Of a stretch of 64,000 bases of DNA, positions 34,373 through 42,310 are shown piece after piece. The notes beneath the pieces are model-generated. The model saw nothing but the letters and a program-made list of their open reading frames with translations. It was not told the DNA's origin and ran no database searches. Both the position numbers and the translations under genes were made by a program. Numbering within the stretch: position 1 is the stretch's first letter; every line of letters starts with the position of its first letter. Source of the DNA: Siphonobacter sp. BAB-5405 (GTDB lineage: Bacteria; Bacteroidota; Bacteroidia; Cytophagales; Spirosomataceae); assembly GCF_002872335.1 (NCBI RefSeq), contig NZ_NJAG01000011.1, positions 124,001-188,000 on the forward strand, read 5' to 3'.

Positions 34373-35452
34373 CTAGAGCCGCTTGAATAAATCCTTCAGT
34401 ACATCAATGGTAATCACTTCCTGCCAGTTTTCACCAATGGCGTGCAGCCACATGTGGGGCAGATTGTAGGAAACGTGAGCCATTTTGGTAATGGTTTCGT
34501 CGTCCCATTCCTTGGCCAGTCCCTGCGGTAAAGTTACGTTAAAACGTTTCACCATCTGCTTAAACTCGGCAACCCCCTCGGGATAGTAATCCTCCAGGTG
34601 ATTCATGATCAGACAGTTGGCGTAGCAGTGACGCGTACCCAGAATTTTCGACAGGCCATAACTCAGGGCATGGCAAACGCCTACTTCCGAATACGTCAGA
34701 CTCAGGCCGCCCATGAGGGAAGCTACCATTAGTTTGTCGTCGTTTTCGGGCGTTTGTCCGGCATTTTCGCCTAAGTAAATATCCCGGCAAAGTTTCATGG
34801 CCTGCTCGGCGTAGGCGTGTGAGTAGGCGTTGTTGAAGTGTCCGTTTTCGGATTCGATACAGTGAATGTACGTATCCATCCCGGTATAAAACCACCAGTC
34901 GGTTGGTACCGTAGCGATCAGTTCGGGATCGAGTACCACCTGGTTAAATACGGTCCACTCACACTTCAAACCCAGTTTTTTAACCGGGCCCGTTAGTACC
35001 GCCGTCATTGAAACCTCGGCTCCGGTACCCGAAATCGTCGGTACTCCGACGTGATACACGCCCGGTACTTTCACCAGATTCAGACCCTGATACAGCGTCG
35101 AAGAACCTTCGTTGGTCAGCATCAGCGACAGAGCTTTGGCAATGTCCATGACCGAACCACCGCCAATCCCGACGACACCCGAAGGAAGACCCTGTTTCGC
35201 CAGAATTTCGTCCCGCAGTGTATCAATCTGCTCGGTAGTCGGTTCGTGAACGTCTACGTCGATGAAGTACACCAGATCTTTGGCTTCCGCGGGGATGCGG
35301 TTTTCGAGATCCTTCCCTTTGAAGTACTGATCCACAATGAAGACGAAATACTGATTATTTTCGGTCCGCTTGGGTGCCAGAATATCTCCCAGCTGACTGA
35401 AACTGCCCCGTCCGTAAACGGTTTTTTCAATTCCTTTGAAATTCTTATGCAT
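34373..35452 (-). CDS. kdnB: Probable Kdo 8-oxidase KdnB (iron-containing alcohol dehydrogenase family)
   Basis: A 359-residue member of the iron-containing alcohol dehydrogenase family. The dinucleotide motif is VGIGGGSVMDIAKALSLML, followed by GVPTISGTGAEVSMTAVLTG; metal-binding His residues lie in MDTYIHCIE and VCHALSYGLS. In Shewanella, KdnB oxidises the C8 hydroxyl of Kdo and KdnA transaminates it to Kdo8N. The gene lies between kdsA (28 bases) and a kdnA-like gene, which makes KdnB the best call. A general alcohol dehydrogenase is the alternative. The start is the ATG at 35452; an upstream TTG would add five residues. Confidence 0.85.
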   Translation of the reverse strand: MHKNFKGIEKTVYGRGSFSQLGDILAPKRTENNQYFVFIVDQYFKGKDLENRIPAEAKDLVYFIDVDVHEPTTEQIDTLRDEILAKQGLPSGVVGIGGGSVMDIAKALSLMLTNEGSSTLYQGLNLVKVPGVYHVGVPTISGTGAEVSMTAVLTGPVKKLGLKCEWTVFNQVVLDPELIATVPTDWWFYTGMDTYIHCIESENGHFNNAYSHAYAEQAMKLCRDIYLGENAGQTPENDDKLMVASLMGGLSLTYSEVGVCHALSYGLSKILGTRHCYANCLIMNHLEDYYPEGVAEFKQMVKRFNVTLPQGLAKEWDDETITKMAHVSYNLPHMWLHAIGENWQEVITIDVLKDLFKRL

Positions 35453-35495
35453 GGTACTATTGTTCAATTATCATTCAGGACTGGCTTCAGGGAAG

Positions 35496-35882
35496 TTATT
35501 CCCAAACCATAGGTAAAGCATAATCCTGGAAAAAACGATCTTTCGAAGCTACCGTTAGCTGTTCAGTCAACGCCTGAGCAATAATGATGCGGTCGAAAGG
35601 GTCTTTATGAAAAAGAGGCAGTTGTTGAAGAGTCAGCAAATGTTCAAATTCGATGGGAATGATCTGAAAATTATTCCGATCGATGAAATCGAAAAATTCC
35701 CGTAGACTGGTGCCTAACTCAAGCTTTCCCAAACTCAGCTTAATGGTAATTTCCCAGAGGCTTGCCATACTCAAATAGCATCGGTTGTCAAAGCTTTTGA
35801 TTTGTTCTCTCAGTTTTACTGGCAACGATTCATCACCGCCATAAAACCAGAGTAAAGCATGCGTATCCAGTAATACATCCAT
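35496..35882 (-). CDS. PIN-domain toxin (VapC-like)
   Basis: A 128-residue PIN-domain ribonuclease toxin. It starts MDVLLDTHALLWF, with the first catalytic Asp in LLDTHALLW, then ASLWEITIKLSLGKLEL with a conserved Glu, and HKDPFDRIIIAQA with the later Asp residues. The set is typical of the Bacteroidota/cyanobacterial PIN subfamily. The start is the ATG at 35882, two bases after the antitoxin stop, so the two are translationally coupled. Such toxins cut RNA. It sits between kdnB and kdnA in the same orientation, so it may be carried on the same transcript. Confidence 0.9.
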   Translation of the reverse strand: MDVLLDTHALLWFYGGDESLPVKLREQIKSFDNRCYLSMASLWEITIKLSLGKLELGTSLREFFDFIDRNNFQIIPIEFEHLLTLQQLPLFHKDPFDRIIIAQALTEQLTVASKDRFFQDYALPMVWE

Positions 35883-35884
35883 TT

Positions 35885-36088
35885 TTAGCAATATTCTTCG
35901 AACGCTTCCAGGGGGTCATCAAAGTCGTTACTCAGGTGTACTTTACCTTTCGCATAACCATACTCCCGTTCGTTTAGCGTAGACTCCCGGTCCATTTTCG
36001 TTTTCAAAAACTGGACAAAGTGCTCCACCTCCTGCTGTAATTCAGGACTGAGGGATCGGATTTCGGATAACAAGGTTGTACTTAACAT
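35885..36088 (-). CDS. DUF2281-family antitoxin
   Basis: A 67-residue antitoxin. The C terminus EYGYAKGKVHLSNDFDDPLE is the DUF2281 signature found with PIN toxins; the N-terminal half (LSEIRSLSPELQQEVEHFVQFL) is helical. The C-terminal part should wrap the toxin active site. The stop codon is 2 bases from the toxin start. It starts 44 bases after the stop of kdnA. Confidence 0.9.
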   Translation of the reverse strand: MLSTTLLSEIRSLSPELQQEVEHFVQFLKTKMDRESTLNEREYGYAKGKVHLSNDFDDPLEAFEEYC

Positions 36089-36132
36089 CGTAATATGCTT
36101 TAAATGCCTTTCCGTTGCTAACTCTTCACTGC

Positions 36133-37338
36133 TTAGGCTTCTACCTGCTGTACTTTTTGTACCGCTGCAGACACCTTTTCAATCAGCGTGTCGATTTCTG
36201 CGTAAGTCCAGGTAACGCGGATTCCGAACGAAATCAGCCGACCAATGACTTCCTGTGATTTGGGAATGTCCAGATTTGCGTAGTCCTGCGGAGCACCGAA
36301 TTTCTCCACGCCCAGACGAGCCGCCGTACGCATTTCTTTCAGGTGATCCCACTGGTTGATAAAGTGGTACATATTGGTATACCAGTAGTTAAAGCCTCCC
36401 ACGCCCGCGGCGTTCAGTTCAGCCACTACTTTGCCCGCCGTTTCCGTATCGGGCAGCAGCAGGTTCAGGAACGTCGCTGAATCGCCCGAAGGGTCCGGAA
36501 TGGTGGCGAAGGATACGCCGGGAACCTGTCCCAGTTTCTCCATCAGGTATTTTTTGTACTCGTTATTTTTTTCGCGTACGTAAGGTACCCGCTGGGTTTG
36601 TACTTTTCCGATGGCGGCGTGTAACTCCGAAATGCGGAAGTTGAAACCAATCACCGGATGTTGTTCCATCCCCCGGTTGTTGCCAATGTGATCGTGACCA
36701 TGGTCGGAGTAGCTGTCGGCCAGCTTATAAATCCGCTCATCGTTCGTGACCATCACGCCACCTTCGGCGGCCGTCGCGATTTTGAAGAAGTCGTAGGAAT
36801 AGGCTCCGGCTACCCCCCACAGGCCCGTCGATACACCTTTGTAGCTGGCGGCCATGGCCTGTCCGGCGTCTTCCACCAGAATCAGGTTGTGCTCTTTTAC
36901 CACTTCCATGATGGAATCCATATCGGCCATCTGACCACACATATGTACCAGACAAATGGCTTTCGTATTCGGCGTCAGAGCCTTACGGATGCCTTCTGCA
37001 CTCATACACAGCGTTTCATCCACCTCAGCGAACACGGGAATAGCTCCGGCAATCAGTACGGCTTCCACCGTGGCGATGTACGTAAAGGGCGGAACGATTA
37101 CTTCGTCACCCGCACCGATACCCGCCGCCGCCAGGGCACATTGTACGGCCGTTGAGCCGGAAGATACGGCATGAGCGTACCTGGCTCCGACGAGTTTACA
37201 TACCTCCGCTTCAAATTCGCGGGCTTTCCAGATGTTATTGCGTTGAGCGTCGTGGTTGTAACGGAAGAACATTCCGGTTTCCAGTACATCATTAATTTCC
37301 TGGCGTTCTTCTGCTCCGTATAGTTCGGTACCTGGCAT
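36133..37338 (-). CDS. kdnA: Probable 8-amino-3,8-dideoxy-octulosonate transaminase KdnA (DegT/DnrJ/EryC1/StrS)
   Basis: A 401-residue PLP-dependent sugar aminotransferase. It starts MPGTELYGAEERQEINDVLE and has VSSGSTAVQCALAAAGIG for phosphate binding, VPPFTYIATVEAV, LVEDAGQAMAASYKG and SYDFFKIATAAEGGVMVTND; the Lys of DFFK is the PLP lysine. The family also makes amino sugars such as perosamine and desosamine. Here the neighbours kdsA and a KdnB-like dehydrogenase point to KdnA, which aminates 8-oxo-Kdo to Kdo8N. Kdo8N in lipopolysaccharide strengthens the outer membrane against polymyxin in Shewanella. It is first in the cluster, with a good -7 box upstream. Confidence 0.86.
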   Translation of the reverse strand: MPGTELYGAEERQEINDVLETGMFFRYNHDAQRNNIWKAREFEAEVCKLVGARYAHAVSSGSTAVQCALAAAGIGAGDEVIVPPFTYIATVEAVLIAGAIPVFAEVDETLCMSAEGIRKALTPNTKAICLVHMCGQMADMDSIMEVVKEHNLILVEDAGQAMAASYKGVSTGLWGVAGAYSYDFFKIATAAEGGVMVTNDERIYKLADSYSDHGHDHIGNNRGMEQHPVIGFNFRISELHAAIGKVQTQRVPYVREKNNEYKKYLMEKLGQVPGVSFATIPDPSGDSATFLNLLLPDTETAGKVVAELNAAGVGGFNYWYTNMYHFINQWDHLKEMRTAARLGVEKFGAPQDYANLDIPKSQEVIGRLISFGIRVTWTYAEIDTLIEKVSAAVQKVQQVEA

Positions 37339-37413
37339 AATCTATTGTTTTCTGTTTTTACGGTTTTTCACTGTTCAGCAAACTTCCCTTTTTCGGGGAA
37401 ATTTGTACGCCTG

Positions 37414-37421
37414 CAAAAGTA
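37414..37421 (-). promoter_or_regulatory. -7 promoter box of the kdnA cluster
   Basis: The minus strand reads TACTTTTG, an exact TAnnTTTG match, 76 bases before the kdnA ATG. A TTTG at 37436-37439 is only 14 bases away, closer than the usual 19-21. Confidence 0.55.
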
Positions 37422-37480
37422 GACATTCTCCGGGACAAAGGTTGATTTGCCTTTGCCTTATTCCGGGAATAGCCGCTTGG

Positions 37481-37975
37481 CTAAGCCTCTATTTTTTCGA
37501 TGGTACTCCGTTCCAGTTCAACGAAATCAAAGGCGTATGTATGTTTTTCATCCGTGGGATGCGTCTCCCGGCTGAGTTCATGCCATTCCGCTGAATCCAG
37601 TTTAGGGAAGAAGGTATCACCTTCAACCGATGCCTGTACTTCCGTCAAATGAATCCGATCGGTGAACGGTAACGCCTGCTGATAGATTTCGGCTCCGCCA
37701 ATGATGTACACGTCGGATTCCGTGCGAATCGCCTGTTCCAAGGAAGAGACGACGATACAGCCCGATGCCTCGTAGTTTTCATTCCGGGTAATAATCACAT
37801 TGGTACGATTGGGCAACGGTTTTCCGATGGATTCATACGTTTTCCGACCCATCACCACGGTATGGCCCGAAGTGAGTTTTTTAAACTGCTTCAAATCATC
37901 CGGCAGATGCCATAACAGTTGATTATCTTTTCCAATGGCTCCATTTTCAGCCACCGCTACGACGAGGTGTATCAT
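37481..37975 (-). CDS. folA: Dihydrofolate reductase
   Basis: A 164-residue DHFR. Conserved motifs are AENGAIGKDNQLLWHLPDDL (with the catalytic acidic residue in LPDD), HTVVMGRKTYESIGKPLPNR, VYIIGGAEIYQQAL and the C-terminal TYAFDFVE strand. It reduces dihydrofolate to tetrahydrofolate with NADPH. It fits a chromosomal, trimethoprim-sensitive-type enzyme. thyA is not next to it. The heptad hairpin copy 2 begins right upstream of its start. Confidence 0.96.
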   Translation of the reverse strand: MIHLVVAVAENGAIGKDNQLLWHLPDDLKQFKKLTSGHTVVMGRKTYESIGKPLPNRTNVIITRNENYEASGCIVVSSLEQAIRTESDVYIIGGAEIYQQALPFTDRIHLTEVQASVEGDTFFPKLDSAEWHELSRETHPTDEKHTYAFDFVELERSTIEKIEA

Positions 37976-37993
37976 TTTTGTTTTTAGTTGTTG

Positions 37994-38074
37994 GTTGATG
38001 GTTTTTAGTTGTTGGTTTTAGATTGTGATACCTTTCTCTTATACTCCATCAACGAACAACTAAAAACCATCAAC
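37994..38074. repeat. GTTNNNN heptad hairpin, copy 2
   Basis: The 20-base arm at 37994-38013 (units GTTGATG, GTTTTTA, GTTGTT) pairs perfectly with 38055-38074, made of units ending AAC. A further unit, GTTGTTG, precedes the left arm. It fills the gap between folA start and sdaA stop, both minus strand. Confidence 0.7.
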
Positions 38075-38079
38075 GACAA

Positions 38080-39432
38080 TCAGCATTCCGTCATACTCAG
38101 GGCCAGACCGGCTTCTGAAGTTTCCTTGTATTTCTGCGACATGTCGCGGCCCGTGGCCCGCATCACTTTCAGTACGCTATCCAGGGATATTTTCTGGTAC
38201 GAAGGATCACTGGCCATCGCTAGCAAATACGCATTGTAAGCCTTTACGGCTCCCATCGCGTTGCGTTCAATACAGGGAATTTGTACGTACCCGCCAATCG
38301 GGTCGCAGGTCATGCCCAGGTGGTGTTCGATCCCAATTTCGGCGGCGGCCTCTACCTGACCGATACTGCCACCCGCCGCGTATACCAACATCGCAGCACC
38401 CATCGCCGAAGCCGTCCCGATTTCGCCCATACAACCCATTTCTGCTCCGGAGATACTCGCATTGTGCTTCACCAGAAAGCCAATGGCGGCGGCGGCCAGT
38501 AAGCCTTCCCGCATTTTCTGGGGCGAATAATGAAAGTGATGTTTCATCAGATACGTCAATCCGGGGAATACGCCGGAAGCTCCCGACGTAGGAGCCGTGA
38601 CGACAATACTCCCCGCCGCATTCTCCTCCGAAGCCGCCAGACAATAGGCGTTCAGAAACATTAGAAAGCTATCGGAAGTCAGGGAGTGTTTTTTGGCCTG
38701 TTCGTACACCAGTGGAGCTTTCCGCTGAAGTTTGATTTTTCCGGGTAGCGTTCCTTTCGCCCGTAAGCCGCGTTTCACGGCCTTTTCCATCGCTTCAATA
38801 ATGAAATCCAGTTTCCGGTTGATTTCCTTTTCGGTTAGCCCCGTCAGTGATTTTTCATTCTGAATCATCAGCGATGCCAGCGTTAATCCCGACGTACGAA
38901 GGTGTGCTTTCAAGCCTTCCATATGCTCGTAGGGAAAACGGGCTTCGGTTTCCCGCGTCCCTTCCATCGGTTGCCCTTTTCGCTGAATGAAGCCGCCGCC
39001 CACCGAATAGTACTCATGTTCCAGCAACACCTGCTGTGAAGCATCCGTCAGTTTAAGGATCATCGTATTCGGGTGCGGAAAGTCCGTTTTTCCCCGGTGG
39101 TAGATAAAGTCGGCTTCCCCTACCCGAATTTCGCCGGGTACGGGCAAAGTATACGTCTGGTCCGGCTTGGTCATTAGTTCCAGCAGGGCTTTCGGATCGC
39201 AGGTATCGGGCAGCCAGCCCAGCAATCCGCCCAGAATGGCCCGATCCGTACCGTGTCCTTTGCCCGTCGCCGAGAGGGACCCGTATAAATGAATTTCTAC
39301 GGAAGTTCCGGACTGTTCTTCTTTCCGGATTTCCTGAAGAAAATCGTACGCTGCTTTCATGGGACCAATCGTGTGCGAACTCGAAGGGCCCGGTCCTACT
39401 TTAAATAGGTCAAATACAGAGGTGGTAATCAT
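38080..39432 (-). CDS. sdaA: L-serine ammonia-lyase (single-chain, iron-sulfur)
   Basis: A 450-residue iron-sulfur L-serine dehydratase. The N terminus SVFDLFKVGPGPSSSHTIGP and GKGHGTDRAILGGLLGW belong to the beta domain. The alpha domain has VTAPTSGASGVFPG, NASISGAEMGCMGEIGTASAMG and GMTCDPIGGYVQIPCIERN, with the cysteines that hold the 4Fe-4S cluster. It turns L-serine into pyruvate and ammonia. The length and order fit the fused alpha-beta type of E. coli SdaA. It lies 63 bases downstream of fmt, on the same strand. Confidence 0.96.
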   Translation of the reverse strand: MITTSVFDLFKVGPGPSSSHTIGPMKAAYDFLQEIRKEEQSGTSVEIHLYGSLSATGKGHGTDRAILGGLLGWLPDTCDPKALLELMTKPDQTYTLPVPGEIRVGEADFIYHRGKTDFPHPNTMILKLTDASQQVLLEHEYYSVGGGFIQRKGQPMEGTRETEARFPYEHMEGLKAHLRTSGLTLASLMIQNEKSLTGLTEKEINRKLDFIIEAMEKAVKRGLRAKGTLPGKIKLQRKAPLVYEQAKKHSLTSDSFLMFLNAYCLAASEENAAGSIVVTAPTSGASGVFPGLTYLMKHHFHYSPQKMREGLLAAAAIGFLVKHNASISGAEMGCMGEIGTASAMGAAMLVYAAGGSIGQVEAAAEIGIEHHLGMTCDPIGGYVQIPCIERNAMGAVKAYNAYLLAMASDPSYQKISLDSVLKVMRATGRDMSQKYKETSEAGLALSMTEC

Positions 39433-39495
39433 ATATACCGTCAGGTATGTCGATGAAGTAGTATAGAACGTGTAAAACTGCGTACGAATCCGAAA

Positions 39496-40410
39496 CTAAA
39501 GCTTGCCCTGCATCCCCCGGAGAAACTCTTCAATGCCCATGCGTTTTTTGCCTTCCAGTTGTAGCTCGTCGATCGCCAGCCAGCCATCGCTGCACCGGAA
39601 TTGCAAATACGTTTTGTGGTCGGTACGGTAGCTGCCGAGTTCGGCTTCTTCCGTTGGTTCAGCAAAGGAAGCCCGGTATACTTTACAGTTTTTGCCGAGA
39701 AGCGTGGTCCAGGCCGCCGGGTACGGCGACAAACCCCGGATGTGATTCCGAACGGAAGCAGCGGATTGCTGCCAGTTGATCTCGCAGGTTTCCTTAAAAA
39801 TCTTCGGAGCCATCTTGATTTCTTCAACTTCCGGCTGCGGAATCTGCGGATACTCGCCGGCTTCAATGGCCCGAACGGTTTTCAGTACCAACTGACCTCC
39901 CCGTTTCATCAGTCGCTCGTACACCAATCCCACCGTATCGTCCTCGCTAATGGGTTCTTTTTCCTGAAAAATCAGTGGACCCGTATCGATTTCGTGTTGA
40001 AGGAAGAACGTCGTTACGCCCGTTTCCGTTTCACCGTTCATCAAGGCCCAGTTAATCGGAGCAGCTCCGCGGTATTGCGGTAATAACGAGGCGTGTAGGT
40101 TAAACGTACCTTTGGGCGGCATATTCCATACCACTTCGGGTAACATCCGAAAAGCAACGATGACCTGAAGGTCGGCCTGATAGCTTTTGAGTTCTTCCAG
40201 AAATTCCGGGTTTTTCAGCTTCTCGGGTTGCAACACGGGCAATCCCACCGATACGGCGTATTGCTTCACGGGCGATTGTTGTAATTGCTGGCCCCGCCCG
40301 GCGGGCTTGTCGGGAGCCGTCACGACCGCCACTACTTCGCACTGGTTTTCCACCAGGGTGCGTAAGCTTTCGACGGCAAATTCGGGCGTTCCCAGAAATA
40401 TAATTCTCAT
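39496..40410 (-). CDS. fmt: Methionyl-tRNA formyltransferase
   Basis: A 304-residue formyltransferase. Motifs: MRIIFLGTPEFAVESLRTLV at the start, APDKPAGRGQQL, NLHASLLPQYRGAAPINWAL (the formyl-folate site with the catalytic Asn-His-Asp set), HEIDTGPLI and the C-terminal barrel with IRGLSPYPAAWT. It formylates Met-tRNA for initiation. def, the matching deformylase, lies far away at the right end. fmt precedes sdaA on the same strand; a partial link in transcription is possible. Confidence 0.97.
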   Translation of the reverse strand: MRIIFLGTPEFAVESLRTLVENQCEVVAVVTAPDKPAGRGQQLQQSPVKQYAVSVGLPVLQPEKLKNPEFLEELKSYQADLQVIVAFRMLPEVVWNMPPKGTFNLHASLLPQYRGAAPINWALMNGETETGVTTFFLQHEIDTGPLIFQEKEPISEDDTVGLVYERLMKRGGQLVLKTVRAIEAGEYPQIPQPEVEEIKMAPKIFKETCEINWQQSAASVRNHIRGLSPYPAAWTTLLGKNCKVYRASFAEPTEEAELGSYRTDHKTYLQFRCSDGWLAIDELQLEGKKRMGIEEFLRGMQGKL

Positions 40411-40589
40411 GCGTGCGTACGTCTTTAAAGTCTAAGTACAAAAAAGCTAAAAGAGTGCCCGACAATCGGTATCCTGTCGGCATAAAACACTTTTTTTCTG
40501 CACAAACATAAGCACTTTTAAACGGACCGCTTCAGGCTTTCGCATCGCTATTGGGCCGCTTCCTCTTCCGAAAAGACTTACGATTTCAC

Positions 40590-40619
40590 TTGCTTTTGGC
40601 GATAAAAGTGCTAATTTTG
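40590..40619 (+). promoter_or_regulatory. Promoter of the greA-upstream RNA
   Basis: TAATTTTG at 40612-40619 matches TAnnTTTG exactly. TTG at 40590-40592 (in CTTGC) lies 19 bases upstream, the usual spacing for the -33 box. Transcription should start near 40625, almost 300 bases before greA. Confidence 0.65.
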
Positions 40620-40624
40620 TTCAT

Positions 40625-40755
40625 CCAATAACAAAGCAGCTGCTAGGTAGTAGATAGAAGCGGTTGCTGTTGGAACTTCGGCGAGAAGATTGACTCTGTA
40701 AAGTAAACCCAGGGGGTTTGTCAGCAGAACGATCTTGTCACCGTTCTTTTTTTTT
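40625..40755 (+). ncRNA. Candidate small RNA or attenuated greA leader
   Basis: The unit begins after a good promoter and ends in an intrinsic terminator: AGAACG at 40726-40731 pairs with CGTTCT at 40742-40747, followed by a run of nine Ts. There is no ATG in the 130 bases, so a small protein is unlikely. Near the 5' end CCAATA can pair with TGTTGG, then CAA with TTG, and AAACCC/GGGTTT forms another hairpin. It does not match the 4.5S or tmRNA signatures I know. It may be a free RNA, or a leader through which greA is reached only on terminator read-through. Confidence 0.55.
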
Positions 40756-40918
40756 GTCGTTACGTTAGAAGTCACAAGCACAGGCATACTGAAGATCAGG
40801 CCGTTATTCACTACACTGCCTGATTTTTATCCTGTGCTTACTCGTTCTAACTCAACCAGTAGCCTCTTGGCAGAGAGCTAGTAAAAAACGTTAAACCTAT
40901 AAAATTAGATTACTGATT

Positions 40919-41392
40919 ATGGGAAATATAGCCTATTACACGGAAGAAGGTCTCAATAAGCTGAAAGCCGAATTACACGAACTGAAAACCAAAGGCCGTT
41001 CGCATATTGCTCATCAGATTGCGGAAGCCCGTGATAAGGGTGATTTGTCCGAAAATGCAGAATATGACGCAGCGAAAGAAGCTCAGGGTTTGCACGAATT
41101 GAAAATTGCAAAACTTGAGCAATTGCTGGCTAATGCCCGTATTCTCGACGAGTCCATTATTGATAGCTCGAAAGTAGCGATTATGTCAACTGTGAAAATT
41201 AAAAACAAGCGGAACAACATGATTGCAACCTATACATTAGTAGCTGAAACAGAAGCTGACGTGAAAACGGGTAAGATTTCCGTACAATCACCGATTGGCA
41301 AAGGCTTGCTGGGTAAACAAGTGGGCGAAATGGCCGAAGTAGTATTACCCAATGGAAAAGCGGAATTTGAAGTACTCGAAATTTCCCGCTAG
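40919..41392 (+). CDS. greA: Transcription elongation factor GreA
   Basis: A 157-residue GreA. The N-terminal coiled coil (YYTEEGLNKLKAELHELK to about residue 75) contains the acidic tip ARDKGDLSENAEYDAAKEAQ that enters the RNA polymerase secondary channel. The C-terminal part shows SPIGKGLLGKQVGEMAEVVLPNG. GreA stimulates cleavage of backtracked transcripts. The start is the ATG at 40919. The region from about 40756 to 40918 is a second part of the leader with no clear separate promoter. A strong terminator follows. Confidence 0.97.
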   Translation: MGNIAYYTEEGLNKLKAELHELKTKGRSHIAHQIAEARDKGDLSENAEYDAAKEAQGLHELKIAKLEQLLANARILDESIIDSSKVAIMSTVKIKNKRNNMIATYTLVAETEADVKTGKISVQSPIGKGLLGKQVGEMAEVVLPNGKAEFEVLEISR

Positions 41393-41413
41393 GTAAAACT
41401 TGATTTTTACTGC

Positions 41414-41450
41414 AAACGAGGTTTGATCTGGTATCAAACCTCGTTTTTTT
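41414..41450 (+). terminator. greA terminator
   Basis: AAACGAGGTTTGAT at 41414-41427 pairs with ATCAAACCTCGTTT at 41433-41446 and runs into a series of Ts. It lies about 20 bases after the stop codon. Confidence 0.9.
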
Positions 41451-41480
41451 ATGCCCTTCGCCCCTTGTCAAACCGTCACC

Positions 41481-41513
41481 TTTGGCTACTTTACGCTGTT
41501 CTGTTTATTTTTG
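41481..41513 (+). promoter_or_regulatory. Promoter of the HIT gene
   Basis: TTTG at 41481-41484 and TATTTTTG at 41506-41513 are 21 bases apart, matching the Bacteroidota -33/-7 consensus in both boxes and in spacing. The leader to the ATG at 41553 is about 33-35 nt. Confidence 0.75.
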
Positions 41514-41552
41514 AACGGCATACCTATTCTATTTTACGTAAACCTCGTTACC

Positions 41553-41945
41553 ATGGCTTCTATCTTCACGCGAATCATTCAGGGCGAAATTCCCGCTCAT
41601 AAAGTATACGAAGACGATCAGTATCTGGCCTTTCTGGATATTTCGCCGCTCACCGAAGGACATACCCTGGTGGTACCCAAGAAAGAAGTGGATTACATTT
41701 TTGACCTGGACGATGACACACTGACGGGCCTGATGCTGGTTGCTAAAAAACTGGCTCCAGCCATTCAGAAAGCCTGTCCCTGTCTGCGGATTGGCGTAAG
41801 CGTCATTGGGCTGGAAGTGCCGCATACCCACGTCCACCTGATTCCCATGCAGTCCATGCGGGACATGAATTTTTCGAACCCCAAACTACAGTTCTCCCCG
41901 GATGAACTGGCTGCTACGGCCAGTCGCATCAGAGCTAATGTGTGA
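41553..41945 (+). CDS. HIT-family nucleotide-binding protein (HinT-like)
   Basis: A 130-residue HIT protein. It starts MASIFTRIIQGEIPAHKVYE, has DISPLTEGHTLVVPK and the signature HTHVHLIP (His-x-His-x-His-x-x) at residues about 94-101. HIT proteins hydrolyse AMP-linked or phosphoramidate nucleotides. The ATG at 41553 is chosen because the sequence MASIFTRII matches family starts; the frame is open upstream to 41451 without similarity. The YciI gene follows after 3 bases, so they form one operon. HIT genes next to greA are common in Bacteroidota. Confidence 0.92.
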   Translation: MASIFTRIIQGEIPAHKVYEDDQYLAFLDISPLTEGHTLVVPKKEVDYIFDLDDDTLTGLMLVAKKLAPAIQKACPCLRIGVSVIGLEVPHTHVHLIPMQSMRDMNFSNPKLQFSPDELAATASRIRANV

Positions 41946-41948
41946 GCT

Positions 41949-42236
41949 ATGCAGTACTACATTCAGGCGTATGACTTTACGGACGAAAACGCCCTCAATC
42001 GCCGCATGCAGGCCCGGCCGGCCCATTTGCAACGCATGCGGGAATTAAAACAAGCGGGTCACTTCATTATGGGTGGAGCCATTTTATCCGATACCGGGCA
42101 AATGATCGGATCGGTGGTAATTATGGACTTCCCGGAAGAATTCATGTTGATGAAATGGCTGGAAACTGAACCTTACCTACTGGAGAAAGTCTGGGATCGG
42201 GTTGAAATTAAACCCTTCCGGCAAGCCGATGTCTAA
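41949..42236 (+). CDS. YciI-family protein
   Basis: A 95-residue YciI-like protein with ferredoxin-like fold. The typical segments are RPAHLQRMRELKQAGHFIMG (with the conserved His of the family), GGAILSDTGQMIGSVVIMDF and a C-terminal WDRVEIKPFR. The fold is thought to have weak catalytic activity through the His-Asp pair, with no general function known. It is coupled to the HIT gene by a 3-base gap. Confidence 0.9.
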   Translation: MQYYIQAYDFTDENALNRRMQARPAHLQRMRELKQAGHFIMGGAILSDTGQMIGSVVIMDFPEEFMLMKWLETEPYLLEKVWDRVEIKPFRQADV

Positions 42237-42310
42237 TCGTTTCTACCTTACCCTATGGTCTGTTTAGGGTTTTCTGTATATTCGTCGTCTCTCTTGTATA
42301 AAACCTGTTT

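Noticed and set aside
37994-38074. Heptad repeats as a short CRISPR array
   Set aside because: The unit step is 7 bases, there are no spacers of equal length, the arms are inverted, and no cas gene is present.
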